From positions 1 to 64,000 of the forward strand of contig CAICTM010000441.1 in the NCBI GenBank assembly GCA_903772945.1: a DNA stretch of 64,000 bases, written 5' to 3'. The DNA comes from Seminavis robusta. Taxonomy: Eukaryota; Bacillariophyta; Bacillariophyceae; Naviculales; Naviculaceae. The translations under genes were made by a program, and so were the position numbers. The number at the start of each line of letters is the position of its first letter. Positions within the stretch are counted from its first letter, which is position 1. Of the stretch, positions 1 to 10,178 are shown in pieces. The notes beneath the pieces were generated by a model. It worked only from the letters and a program-made list of their open reading frames with translations, had not been told where the DNA came from and made no database searches.

Positions 1-205
1 ATAACGACATTTCGCTTCACCTTGGCTCTGCCTCTTTGTGGGCTGCTCTGACGAATCTTGAGGAGGCATGGAGCCTCCCGTTCGTGTTAGGATCCAAGAT
101 GCGTTACGAGCGCATCAAGGCGATTTCCTGTTGGCGTCAACCCTGGTGTGAAAGTGCCTCTCTCTATTTGGACGCAAACACCAAGCTCCATCACGAAATC
201 GAGCC

Positions 206-1033
206 ATGGATACGGGAGGCGGCGGTGGCACGAGTGGGCAGACTGGCGGCATACGGGAACGACCGCCAGGCAAGCACTCGTCAATTGCCAATCAGTCGGC
301 AGGTGACGGCTATGCAAACGCAACACAGGTACGAACGAACGAGGAGATTCTGACAAGGATTATGCGCAGCACAACCAGCTCCAGAGCTCATTGCGCAGGA
401 GGTAGGACCCGCGACAGTTCGGCTGCTGCTTTGAGAGGTTGGTTGGAGACTTGGCTGGCGCGAGATGACGAAACTCAATGGAAATATTTGCAGGTAAGTG
501 TGACTTGTGGCTGTTGGCTATTAACCATGGCTATTATTGCTGCTAAATCTATATTTTTGTTTGCTTTTTAGGATTGCTGTTCAGCCTCCAAGGATGGCAA
601 CACCTGATCAGGTAGATGGTAATCTTTTTAGAAATGGGTTGACTTGTGGAAAGGACTCGCCGGAATGGCCAGACTAGCCTCAGGTAAGACAAGCTGTGGC
701 CACCACCCCTGCTGATAGTAGGCCTGCCAAGCTAGCCAAGTACAGAACTGTTGGCTCTGCTTGGCAAGAGTGGATGCATGGTATTGGTGGCAACAAGCAA
801 GCCAAGAACTTCACTGCTGATGATATCAGGGCTTGCAAGTCAACCTACTCCAGGAGGAAGCCACTCTGACTCTCATGGCTACACTTGTCAATGCTCAGAA
901 AGCTCCAGCTTGGGTCATCTCCAAGATTGAGGAGCATTACAAAGGAAGTGTTTTGAATATTACTGCTGCCATCAAGCAGGACACCATTATGGGCAGTCTG
1001 CATGAGGATCTTTGTATTGTTCGTGCTCAGTAG
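206..1033 (+). pseudogene. GCR1_C-domain transposon protein remnant
   Basis: Decayed coding sequence. After a possible intron (caggtaagt at about 491; acceptor at 571 or 585) one frame reads PPRMATPDQVDGNLF, is stopped by an in-frame TAG near 675, and resumes as KLAKYRTVGSAWQEWMHGIG, then FTADDIRACKSTYSRRK. This matches the pattern of the GCR1_C domain (TV..W.EW..G....Y.RRK), which is known from yeast Gcr1 and from Crypton-type tyrosine-recombinase elements. A frameshift near 858 moves the reading to LTLMATLVNAQKAPAW and on to HEDLCIVRAQ before the stop at 1033. Seen: the stop, the frameshift and the domain-like pattern. Inferred: a relic of a mobile element. No recombinase core is visible. 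The N-terminal Gly-rich part at 206 to 490 may not belong to it. Confidence 0.5.
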
Positions 1034-1739
1034 AGTTTACTTTAGTTTAATGAGCATGGTAGCCATGCCTAATAGTGAGTCTGTTACATGGACTTGTGCT
1101 TGTAGCTGTAGTGTTTTCGTTTTCGTGGACTTGTGCTTGTGCTTTTCGAACGTACTGGCTAGCTAGCTACTACTAGTAGCCAGCGATTTCGTGGACTTGT
1201 GCGTTTCGAACGAACAGAGAGGTGGAGGTGCGTTCGTATATCTTAACAGTGAGTAGTAGAGGTGCGAGCCTCATTTTTCTTACGGTCGAGGACGTGACCT
1301 TCACTAGGTCGTCACTGGTATTAATGATCCGACCTTGCATACACCAGGTGTTGGTGGTGTTGATACCTCGATCGATAGGAAGGATACCTCCTGTAGGATG
1401 GCTACCACAGGTACAGGCTCTCAGTATTTCTCTCAGTTCTGGGATATACTTTTACGGTAGCGCATACGCAAGTACCGGTAGTAGAAATCAAAGTAATCAA
1501 ATCATCGATGACCGGGAAAGGATACCAGATACCAGATACACGTGCACTCAAGTATACGCACCATCAATAAATCCCTTTCAAGATGATGTGACTTTTACAT
1601 GTAATGTGAATAAAGCATAACGCCTTTGGCCCCTTTCAAGTGGCAGACCAACTGCTACTGGTGCTCAGTACCATACCAGGCAAGGCTCTGGTGGTGTTGG
1701 CGTTGTGAAGAATCCTTTGATCTGGAGAAGTGATAGAGG
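1034..1739. other. Spacer without a recognisable gene
   Basis: No open frame with coding character. It contains repeats of the phrase cgtggacttgtgcttgtgc (1091, 1123, 1192), a CTAGCTAG palindrome at 1159 and low-complexity sequence. Confidence 0.6.
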
Positions 1740-2223
1740 TGCCATGAACTCCCTTTGGATTTGAATTTGCCTACAAGATCACAGGCAGCCCAGACTCTGG
1801 TCACCCTTTGGCCCTGTCGTCTATACTCTTGATACCCGAATGGTAACCCAGGAAGCTGTCACATTGCTAGTTCCATTCAGGTCATTGTCACATGTAATGG
1901 TGCCTCCAACGATGCCACCATCTTGCCATCAAGGTGAAGGGCTCAACTGGTGGAATATATCGACCTCAGTCCCGTCAATGGTGGTACATTTAGCTCCCTC
2001 ACATCAAAATCTGCATCCAGTGTCAAAATTGTCCAACCTAGGTCCCCTACCTCCTGCTGCTCCAACTCCTGCTGCACCCACCTCCACTGGTGTCGATGGG
2101 GATCCTCATGTAAAGTCTTGGACCGGCAAACACTTCATGTACATGGGTGAATGGTGAGGTTTATTCTTTTGGGCTTCTCCTAAAATTCATCTAACTTCCT
2201 GGTTCTCTCCGGGCACCCTGCAG
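1740..2223 (+). pseudogene. Truncated, chimeric VWD-family pseudogene
   Basis: Broken copy of exon 1 of the secreted VWD family. From 1745 the DNA follows the intact gene at 3050 almost base for base (TPFGFEFAYKIT, then the GGYIDLSP region), but with small deletions near 1838 and 1920 that throw it out of frame. From about 2085 the linker and VWD start (GVDGDPHVKSWTG) and the following intron (2154 to 2223, gtgaggtttattcttttggg to cag) instead match the minus-strand gene at 21 to 22 kb. No signal peptide precedes it and no VWD exon follows the intron acceptor, so both ends are missing. Not expected to make protein. Confidence 0.85.
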
Positions 2224-3049
2224 GTTCCACCCGTCGCGTACCTTTAGAACCATAAAAAGAGAGGCATGTTTTCCAAAACATCATGCCAACAAGCACGATT
2301 AGCGCTGGGGGAGCTAAAACCGTGCCATTTTGCCTTTGTCACGCGCTTCCTCGATACTCGGCGTGTTTCGTGTCGATGCTGTTCTCTTCTGAAGTTGCTT
2401 CACGAGGCGACAGTGGAGTTTCTTAAAGATTAGTTCGCCTCTGTACACCCCCAAAAAACTCGTGATTGTATGCTATTTAAGCCCCGGGAATAAAAGTGGC
2501 TTCGATATCGACCGATATCTTGAGGGCTCATGCCTTCGGCAGCCTGAATCTTAAAGATTAGTTCGCCTCTGTACACCCGCAAAAAATTCGTGATTGTATG
2601 CAAGAGTATTTAAGCCCCGGGAATAAAAGTGGCTTCGATATCGATATCTTCACCTCTCCAATGCTCTCCATCACAGGTTGTTGAGCGCGGTGCGATCTCG
2701 TCCGACTCCCGACTATGATCTGGTTGCTTTGGCAATCAGAACTCTTACATTTGACAAAGCGGACCTTGTTAGAGTCTCGCCTTTGAAGCTGCCAATACCA
2801 GAGGATTGAGAACCAAAAAGACTTTCTCGAGTACAATGGCTAAGAAAACTTAATACAAGCGCGAGGCTACTTAGAATGGTGGGCTTTTCTCCTTTCAATC
2901 TCGATTTGAGTGGATCGCGCAAAAATAAAGAACCGAAGCAGGTCTCTCGCAAGGCAACTGCGATCCCTACATCACCTTTTTGAGGGGAGATCCTTGGCCA
3001 GAGTTTTGAGGTTGTTGCTCTCACATTTCAGGTCCTTGGCTTTGCAAAC
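2224..3049. other. Spacer with a duplicated segment
   Basis: No gene seen. It holds the direct repeat described separately and the presumed promoter of the VWD gene at 3050. No clear TATA box is placed with confidence. Confidence 0.5.
2421..2650. repeat. Imperfect direct repeat, two copies of about 100 bp
   Basis: Copies at 2421 to 2520 and 2549 to 2650 both begin tcttaaagattagttcgcct and both contain taagccccgggaataaaagt followed by ggcttcgatatcg. They differ by a few substitutions and one short indel (caagagta in copy 2). The spacer is only 28 bp, so this is a near-tandem duplication. Confidence 0.9.
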
Positions 3050-4443
3050 ATGAAGTTTGGAAAACTGTCCCTCTCCGTCCTCGTGGCTGGTCTCTTTTTG
3101 ACTGGGGCCACAGCCCAGACTTGCCCTGCTAACCCATTTCCTCCTGTCACTACCGGACCTTATGGTCCAGCTAACAACCATTGTGTGCAGGGCGGAAATG
3201 GAACTCCCTTTGGATTTGAATTTGCCTACAAGATTACAGGCTGCCCAGACTCTGGTGGCCCTTTGACCCCTGTTGTCTACACTCTTGATACCGGTAACTT
3301 GAATGGTAACCCAGGAACTTGTCCCATTGCTAGTTCCATTCAGGTCACTGTCAGATGTAATGGTGCATCCAAGGATGCCACCATTTCCTGGACTGGTGCA
3401 GGTACTTCGAATCTTGCCATCAAGGTGAAGGGCTCAACTGGTGGGTATATTGACCTCAGTCCCACCAATGGTGGCACCTTTAGCTCTCAGAATGGTCACG
3501 GCATCAGTCACATTGAAATCTGCATCCAGTGTCCAAACTGTCCACAACCCACACCCACTCCCCCTACCGGCGGGCCCCCTACTGCCAGGCCTCCCACCAA
3601 TGGTATGGGTGGAGATCCTCATGTGAAGTCATGGAATGGTGAACATTTTGATTACATGGGTGAATGGTAGGTTCAATTCTTTTGGGGACTATGCCATGCT
3701 ACCTTGCTCACTTCTGGTTCTCTTCCAACAGTGACCTCAAGCTGATGCATGCTCCCAAGTTTGATGGTGAACAGGACCTCACTGTCCATGCCCGCACCAC
3801 CATCCAGCATGATTATAGTTACATGGAGACAGCTGCTGTAAGGATTGGAACTGACACTCTGGAGGTGAGCAGCTGGGGAGAGTATGCCCTCAATGGAGTG
3901 GAAGGTGCCCTGTTCGAACAGCCTGTTCTGAGGAAGGGCAATGCCCTGAACACCCTGGGAGGGTATCCGGTCTTCCACACTCAGATGAGCAAGATTCATC
4001 ATTTGTTTGATGTCGTCCTTGGACCCAAAGAGAATGTGACTCTCAGCAATATCAAGAACATTGTCAGTGTCAAAGTCAACCACAACACCAATGACCATTT
4101 TGTTGATGTTGAAGGATTGTTGGGTCACATTAATGGAAAGCTGCTGGCGCGTGATGGAGTCACTGACTTGCATGATGACATCAATGCGTTCGGACAAGAG
4201 TGGCAGGTCAGAGATGATGAGCCAATGCTTTTCCGATCTGTAAGGGAACCTCAGTACCCCAACAGGTGCCGTCTCCCAGATATCCAGGAAAAGGAATCTC
4301 GTCGTCTCAGTGAAGGTATCACGGAAGAAGTTGCCACGGCTGCCTGTGCTCATTTGAGGGCTGATGCCCAAGCCTTTGCTGACTGTGTCTATGATGTGAC
4401 TGCCACCAATGACCTTGACATGGCCGATGTCGGAGCCTACTAA
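3050..4443 (+). CDS. Secreted VWD-domain protein
   Basis: Two exons, 3050..3666 and 3732..4443, with a 65-bp GT-AG intron; joined product 442 aa. Residues 1 to 22 are a typical signal peptide (SLSVLVAGLFLTGATA, then QTC). A Cys-containing N-terminal domain of unknown family (about 23 to 170) ends in HIEICIQCPNC. A Pro/Thr linker follows, then a von Willebrand factor type D domain opening with GDPHVKSWNGEHFDYMGECD. The Cys of GEC is created by the splice junction. The C-terminus carries the Cys-bearing helix ACAHLRADAQAFADCVYDVT found after VWD domains in many algal and animal secreted proteins. Likely an extracellular or cell-surface adhesive or matrix protein (inference). Related genes lie at 21 to 22 kb and 25 to 26 kb, with a pseudogene at 1.7 kb. 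Confidence 0.88.
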
Positions 4444-4946
4444 GTGGCTGGCTTGGATGACAAAATTGTAGCAGGACTAGCAAACCCCATGCCTTCTCAA
4501 AAAGATATACATGAAAACTCAGAGCAAAAGATGCAATCGGTACCTTGATGAAGCATCACATGGAACATTCTGAGGAGAGTGTTGTGTGCTTGTTGCTTTT
4601 GTAGTTGAAACAGAAACGTAACTATTAGTTGTATGACATTGGACGAACAGTCACATGTTGTTTTGTGGTACCGGTTCCTGGTAGCGACTTGTGGGATCAT
4701 GTACCGGTATCGACATAGTAAGTACGGTACCGTTGCTCCCTTGAATCGAATGATTCAATCGAATCATTCGAACACACGTCGAGCAGGGCAGTCTGGCGGC
4801 TCTGCTGTTTAATAAAAGAAACCGATCGCAGCCAATGATTGAGGATTGAGGACGCCACACGAAGAAGCTGTACAGTATACATAGTAACTTCCCATTTCAC
4901 ATCGAAGAAGCTTTGTCTCTGCTCTGCTCTGCCACCTACATGGATC
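4444..4946. other. 3' region and spacer
   Basis: No gene. It contains a GAATC/GATTC-rich stretch at 4744 to 4770 and the motif taccggt near 4668. The presumed promoter of the next gene lies here. Confidence 0.5.
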
Positions 4947-6332
4947 ATGCCAATGCGTCCTCTTGCATCGCTGTTGACTCGCACAACATGCAGTGGGCAG
5001 ATTCGCTGTCCTTTGTTTCGTCTTCAAAGTCGAAGTATCTTCGCTGGAATCTCAAGTCCATGCCGCCGCCTTTCGGTTGCCACTGGCGACAGCTTGTTCA
5101 CTTCTGCTCGCGGTGGAGTCAATGTACACAGAAAGCTACGGCTGCATCCACGAGGCAGTACACCGTTATTCTGTAACAATCAACCTAGCCGAGTCTCGTT
5201 TGCCTCTGGAGTGTCTTTTACCAAAAGAGACACGAAAGCCAACCCAAAACAACCATTAAAGAAGAAGAGCCAACAATCTACTGCACCATCCAATCATAAT
5301 CTGATTCGACTCTCCAAACGAATGAGTGAATTGGATATATGCTCCCGTCGCGAAGCGGATCGCTTCATTCAAGAAGGTCGTGTTCTACTACATGGAAGTC
5401 CCGTGGCTCGCATTCTGGGACAAAAAGTACCCTTTGACGAAACGGAGATTGTTTTGTTGAATGGCAAGAATACTACTACCGGTACGAATCAAAACGAGGT
5501 GACGACCAGCCCCTTGGAATTCTCCTGGTCCCAACTCCAAACTGCGGCAGTCGTACTCCACAAACCCGTCGGGTACATCTCGGGACAACCAGAGGGAGCC
5601 AAGAAGCATGTACCTGCCGTGCGGCTTTTGACCAAGACCAATGCTCACATTGTGAGATCCACTTATGATTCTATTGACAACAACAGCAACAACGAGGAGT
5701 TTCGACATGCTCAATCCATCGTTCAAGACAGCCTGTCCTTTCAATGGCATCATCCCACCAAATCGCAAGAGCCCACCCTGGAAGGCTATGTACCCGCTGG
5801 AAGACTGGATCTCGAGTCTTCCGGACTGATCATCTTTACAAAGAACGGTGTAATGGCAAAGAAACTGATATCGGGAGGGACCAGAATTGAAAAGGAATAT
5901 TACGTGCTGGTCGAACCTCTCCAAGGACTCACACGATACGAACAAGCCGCCGGAATGAGTTGGGCAAATCTACCCCGACAGCCACACCGGAAGTTGGACC
6001 GGATGCGACGAGGCGGATTTCGACTCTTTGGCGACGACGACAAGCCTCTGCGACGAGTGGTGGCGGCCGAATGGATCCACCCAGAGGAGCAGCCTTTCTA
6101 CTTTACGAACCACAACAACAACACAGATCATCATCGTCGTCATGTGTTGCGTCTCGTCTTGACTGAAGGCCGAAAACATCAAATACGACGCATGTGTCGA
6201 GAAATGTTGGGGATGCATGTCCTGCAACTGGTCCGGACCAGAATTGGATCCATTGAATTGGGGTCGCTTCCTGAAGGCAAATGGAGACCCTTACGACAGG
6301 AAGAAGCCAGAATGATACATCAGTCAGGCTAG
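4947..6332 (+). CDS. Organellar pseudouridine synthase, RsuA/RluF type
   Basis: Single exon, 461 aa from the ATG at 4947. The frame is open further upstream, but only through non-ATG codons. It isomerises uridine to pseudouridine in rRNA. An S4 RNA-binding domain (LSKRMSELDICSRREADRFI, about residues 130 to 185) is followed by the catalytic domain. HKPVGYISGQ opens that domain, GRLDLESSGLIIFT holds the catalytic Asp, and GRKHQIRRMCREMLGMHVLQ plus LVRTRIGSIELG are family signatures, closest in style to RluF. The first 40 to 60 residues are basic, Ser/Arg-rich and lack acids (MPMRPLASLLTRT), which suggests a mitochondrial or plastid transit peptide, so the target is probably organellar 23S-type rRNA (inference). 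A low-complexity insertion (about residues 225 to 260) separates the first two catalytic blocks. Confidence 0.9.
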   Translation: MPMRPLASLLTRTTCSGQIRCPLFRLQSRSIFAGISSPCRRLSVATGDSLFTSARGGVNVHRKLRLHPRGSTPLFCNNQPSRVSFASGVSFTKRDTKANPKQPLKKKSQQSTAPSNHNLIRLSKRMSELDICSRREADRFIQEGRVLLHGSPVARILGQKVPFDETEIVLLNGKNTTTGTNQNEVTTSPLEFSWSQLQTAAVVLHKPVGYISGQPEGAKKHVPAVRLLTKTNAHIVRSTYDSIDNNSNNEEFRHAQSIVQDSLSFQWHHPTKSQEPTLEGYVPAGRLDLESSGLIIFTKNGVMAKKLISGGTRIEKEYYVLVEPLQGLTRYEQAAGMSWANLPRQPHRKLDRMRRGGFRLFGDDDKPLRRVVAAEWIHPEEQPFYFTNHNNNTDHHRRHVLRLVLTEGRKHQIRRMCREMLGMHVLQLVRTRIGSIELGSLPEGKWRPLRQEEARMIHQSG

Positions 6333-7315
6333 CCAGTTTGCTTGTAGCCAGTAGCTAGCTAGAAGCTTCAGTACAAAGTAAGGAGAGAACATATTATTTG
6401 CGTGTTGGCTACGGTAGCTAGCTAGGTTACAGTCTTGAGGCCTTCATCAGTAGTACCGGTAGTCCTCGCAAAGCGCCTCTCGCTGGCTCATGAGGACTTG
6501 GCTGGAGGGAACTCAACCAAAAAAACCAAACACAACACCGTTTGCTTGATAAGGTTGGTAGCCACATTCACGTACCAAGCTAGCTGCAATGTAGCATCAT
6601 GGCCAGCACAAAAAGCTTCATGAGCGTGCCTTTCCTCTCATAGCAATAGGGTGGAAAGAGGCTGAACGAGTTTTTCATTTCTGGCTAGCTAGTAGGTAGC
6701 ACCAGTAGAAGTGAGGTAGCACCTGCTGGAAAGCCCAACATCACACACCCAGCCTCTGTCGACGACATGGTCTCTCTTTCTTTCGAAACTGGCTGCTTTT
6801 TGTTTTCTGTAGACTACACGCAAAGACACCATCCAGCTGCAGCTGCTGCCGGTTACCATCCAGCTGCTGCCGGTTATCAGCACGTGTCATGCTTCTGTTT
6901 AAGAGACTCTTTGATTGATGGAGGCGTGTCCGGTCGGGTCAACAGAGAGACTGTCACTCTGATGGAAAGGATTCGGCCATGGAATGAAGCAAGGCACTGG
7001 CATACCGCCCAAAATGATAAAAGCAGGTCTATTAACAAACATAGACTATCATCGGGGCAAAATGCATGGAAAACAAAACCGGATGGGAATCATAGGTTTG
7101 CCTCATTGTCTACCGGTAGTACCGAATCGATCGCTGATTGTCTCGGTCTTTCCATTCTCCTTCCAATGTCATGTCCCCGTCAATCCAAATCCACGCTTAA
7201 CCTCTCACATCAACAGTCACAGAACATTCTTCTATCCAGAGATTTTTTGTCCAAAAGCAAGACGGAATCCACTTCCGCACTACATTATTCGAATTTTGTC
7301 CATCTTTTATTAAAA
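6333..7315. other. Spacer without a recognisable gene
   Basis: Palindrome-rich spacer with CTAGCTAG at 6355, agctagctag near 6418 and TACCGGTA at 7111, plus two copies of an agctgctgccggtta phrase near 6842 and 6863. An open frame runs across 6767 to 7579 on the plus strand but lacks coding character and overlaps the better-supported minus-strand gene. Confidence 0.5.
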
Positions 7316-7558
7316 TCAGCAGCAGCAGAACCCACCGCCTTCGTCCCAATTCTCCTCAGTGTAACCAAGCGTTTCGGCTGCTTTTCGTTCGTCATTGGTC
7401 AGTTCTTCCCAGTCCTTGTCGTCACTGGGTGGCTTGCCATCATTATCCCACATGTCCTTGTCGTAGCCAAGGGCGGTGGCAGCATCCTGAGCATCCTTTG
7501 GCAGCTCATCCCAATCATAGTCCTCGTAATGTGTTGCCTTGCCGTCTTCTTCACCCAT
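7316..7558 (-). CDS. Small acidic protein with duplicated LGY motif
   Basis: 80 aa, ATG at 7558. I recognise the sequence pattern as conserved-looking but know no function. Two tandem copies of one motif are visible: WDELPKDAQDAATALGYDKD followed by MWDND, and WEELTNDERKAAETLGYTEE followed by NWDEG. Each probably forms a helix ending in a Gly-Tyr turn and a Trp-Asp. The protein is strongly acidic and ends in Gly-Gly-Gly-Phe-Cys-Cys-Cys. Similar W..L....R.AA..LGY..W.. repeats occur in short stramenopile proteins (from memory, not checked). The terminal cysteines could be lipid-modified, which is speculation. No introns. Neighbours give no hint. Confidence 0.7.
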   Translation of the reverse strand: MGEEDGKATHYEDYDWDELPKDAQDAATALGYDKDMWDNDGKPPSDDKDWEELTNDERKAAETLGYTEENWDEGGGFCCC

Positions 7559-9194
7559 GCTTCTTTCTTCTGGTTGTAGTAGTGGCTCAATCTTGGAAAA
7601 TAGTGTGCAGCACGAAGTGCAAGGTGCAAGTCAAATGGAAGCTTGTTCGACGCAAAAATAATGAAGATGACGGGGCAAAATGTGCCGTTTTGTTTTGGGT
7701 TGGAAAATTGCCGTTGCTTTATTCTTTGGCTTCCGAGCTGCGCCTTCCGGGTTGAGCCAGCCACGCCACACTTAGAGAAACAGGTGCGCTCAGCACGTGT
7801 TTTCCCGCCACTATCGAATGATCATCGAATGGTAGTCTAGAGTACAGCCGTAGAGTGGTACTGTACAGAGCGGAACCGAACCGAATCTAATCGAATGAAT
7901 CGAATCGATTGTCCACCGAAGTGGTCAGCTAAAGCTTTCTTGTAACCTTGGCAGGTTCTTGGGGCCTATCTGGGGTGGATGTTAGTGAATTCCCTTGTTG
8001 TTTGGGGTAAAAGGAATAGAGTGTCATGGGGTGAAACTGCTTTGGTGTCTGTATGGTCTCCGAGTTGTTCCAAACCAAGTTTGTGCAGCACCTCCCTTCG
8101 ACTTACCGGTATGTCATGCTTGTCTTCTTGCTGCAACGACGGTTGTCTGGGAATCGTACCTTCGCTGCAGATATCGAAGAGGGGAGTGTAAATTGGCTCG
8201 AACAAATAATTGAGAGCTCTTGCATGACAAGGTTTGCAGGCAGGTATAAAAGATGCAACCTTCTCACGGTACACGTGATTTTGTGTGTCCGGAATGAAGT
8301 ATGCATAGTAGAAGAACCACCAACTCGCTATGCATGTCTTCTAATTTTCCTGCTTGTTTTGTTCTTTGGTCAGGTAGCCTCATTGGGTCCATCTCTGCCT
8401 GCTCTGGCTTGTAATGGTCAACTCGTGATCTCGGGCTGATAGGCACCACATTGTCACCTTGAAATGTACCGTGGAGCTACTAGTAGAGGGTACTGAAACT
8501 GTTGATGTTCCTCTGTGAGCTTCCGGTCCTGGTGTTGAATTTTTGTCACTGCAGCTATTTAGTTTTAGATGTTGAGCTGCTTCAAAGAAGTGAGGTTTTG
8601 CCTGTTTTGTAATTCCGTTTTGGATACAGTGGAGGGGGTCACCATGTATGCACTCGACGAGCCTCATTTATGTAACTAGACTGCAGATGTAGCCATAACT
8701 AAACTAGATGGATATTGATCCTTCCACAGGCAGCTATATCCAGAAATATGTAAGCATGCCCAATTATTCTATGTTGGCAATCAACCTCCAAAACCAAAGA
8801 ACAATTCCAGGAAGGTTGCCAAGCTTTCTTTTGGTTGCAACTCAATGAAATTCTCTTGCCTGTACAGTACAATGCCAGTAGCAGTGCAAGTGATGATCAT
8901 GATCATGATGATGAGAATATGATGATCCAAGTAGAAAAGAATGTAAAGAAATTGGTGAGGAAGACTCGACTTAAATTATTGTAGTAGCTCTGCTGGGCCA
9001 TTCTATCAACCTAGACCCTATTGTAGATCCGTGAAGACTGAAGACGGGACCTTTGATGGCTGGTTCGTGGCTTTGAAACTTCGTTTCTTCAAAATCTACA
9101 CTTGCATTGCCCTGACTTCTGCCCTTTTTACCGTTTCCAGCTACGAACGTATTCACGACGAGTTCAGCTGCCGTTCCTGCATACCGGTACATGA
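7559..9194. other. Spacer up to the transposon
   Basis: No convincing gene on either strand. Several short overlapping frames (7966 to 8667) lack domain or codon signals. There is a GAATC-rich stretch at 7880 to 7912 and TACCGGTA at 8104 and 9182. Confidence 0.5.
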
Positions 9195-9197
9195 CTG

Positions 9198-9220
9198 GAA
9201 GACGCGGCAATTATTGAATC
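9198..9220 (+). repeat. Left terminal inverted repeat
   Basis: 23 bp, perfect inverted match to 16426..16448, preceded by the CTG target duplication at 9195..9197. Confidence 0.92.
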
Positions 9221-9297
9221 CCCCTTGATTCAGTTGAGTCGTGCGAAAAATCCAGCAGTCCATCGGGGAGGTTAAAATTTGATACAAAAACCAACAT

Positions 9298-9383
9298 TCA
9301 GTAATTTCAGTAATTGTCAGAAACGGCGACTGGATTTTTTCAGTAGCATCAGTAAAATCAAGTAATTTCAGTAAAATTCAGTA
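9298..9383 (+). repeat. Left subterminal TCAGTA array
   Basis: TCAGTA at 9298, 9307, 9340, 9349, 9368 and 9378, often in the phrase atttcagtaa. Subterminal hexamer clusters are usual transposase-binding sites in other DNA transposons; that role here is inferred. Confidence 0.8.
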
Positions 9384-9396
9384 AGAAACCACCAGA

Positions 9397-10116
9397 TTGA
9401 GTAGCTCTCAGTTTCAGTTCAGGAGCAACAGCAACAGCAACAAGAAGCGACTATCGACAACAAAAGAGCATCGACACCACAATAGTAGCATCGGCACAAG
9501 CAACAAGAGCACAATCGCCTCCGCTGAAGAGGAAGAAAGAGACAAGAAGTGGGAATCCAGTGAAGAGCTTTTGAAACAAGATCTCATCAGCGGGGATATC
9601 CCTTTGTCTTGGTCCGCTGCCATGGCGTACAAGCATCGGCCTGAGTTTAAGAAATTTGAGGAGTCTCGGTTTACCAACAATTTCTACACTCTCCGAGCAA
9701 AGCTAGAGAAAGACTACAAGCGTGTGGAGACCGATTCTGTAGCATTTGAGTGGGACCTTGTCCGTCTACAGGAATTGCGAGAAGAGAATCCTCCACCAAA
9801 GAAGCCATACCCAGATTGGTGGCCGCACAAAGCGCATAAGAGTTTGCAAGCTGACATCGACAATGATCGCCAAGTTGGATTAACACCAACAGAGTTTTGG
9901 ACCACAAGGGATGAATATCAAGAGTTTCCCTTGACTATTTTTCGAAAACACATTTACCAAGAGATCGATGGCCGTGCCTCTCGCAAAGTTTGATTTGCCA
10001 AGAAGAAAATGCGACAGAAGTACACCAGCGCTCAACCACGTGACACGGTTTTGCCCGCTGAAACTGCAGCCACACTGGTGGACATGATGAAAGCTCGGGG
10101 GGATGAGGAGGAGTAA
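9397..10116 (+). pseudogene. Transposon accessory protein (ORF A), interrupted by TGA
   Basis: Open frame without an in-frame ATG before residue 75, so the 5' end is missing, spliced or non-standard. The product is basic and Ser/Asn-rich at the start. It then has a helical part, SWSAAMAYKHRPEFKKFEES and FTNNFYTLRAKLEKDYKRV, and the block PYPDWWPHKAHKSLQADIDN. At 9991 an in-frame TGA follows GRASRKV. Beyond it the same frame stays coding-like (FAKKKMRQKYTSAQPRDTVL) up to a TAA at 10114, so the TGA probably replaced CGA (Arg) or TGG. The family is unknown to me. It shares an HRPE-centred pattern with the start of the minus-strand gene in the same element, and both may bind transposon DNA (inference). 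Confidence 0.55.
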
Positions 10117-10178
10117 AAAGAAGAAACAAAGAATAGTAATACTTTATATAGTTTACGTGCAGTGCATCGTGCCTGCCA

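Noticed and set aside
4839-4946. Upstream extension of the pseudouridine synthase
   Set aside because: It begins at a TTG codon; the first in-frame ATG is at 4947 and gives a sensible transit peptide.
6767-7579. 270-codon plus-strand frame with hydrophobic end
   Set aside because: It overlaps the better-supported small minus-strand gene, and its hydrophobic part is the antisense of that gene's acidic coding sequence.
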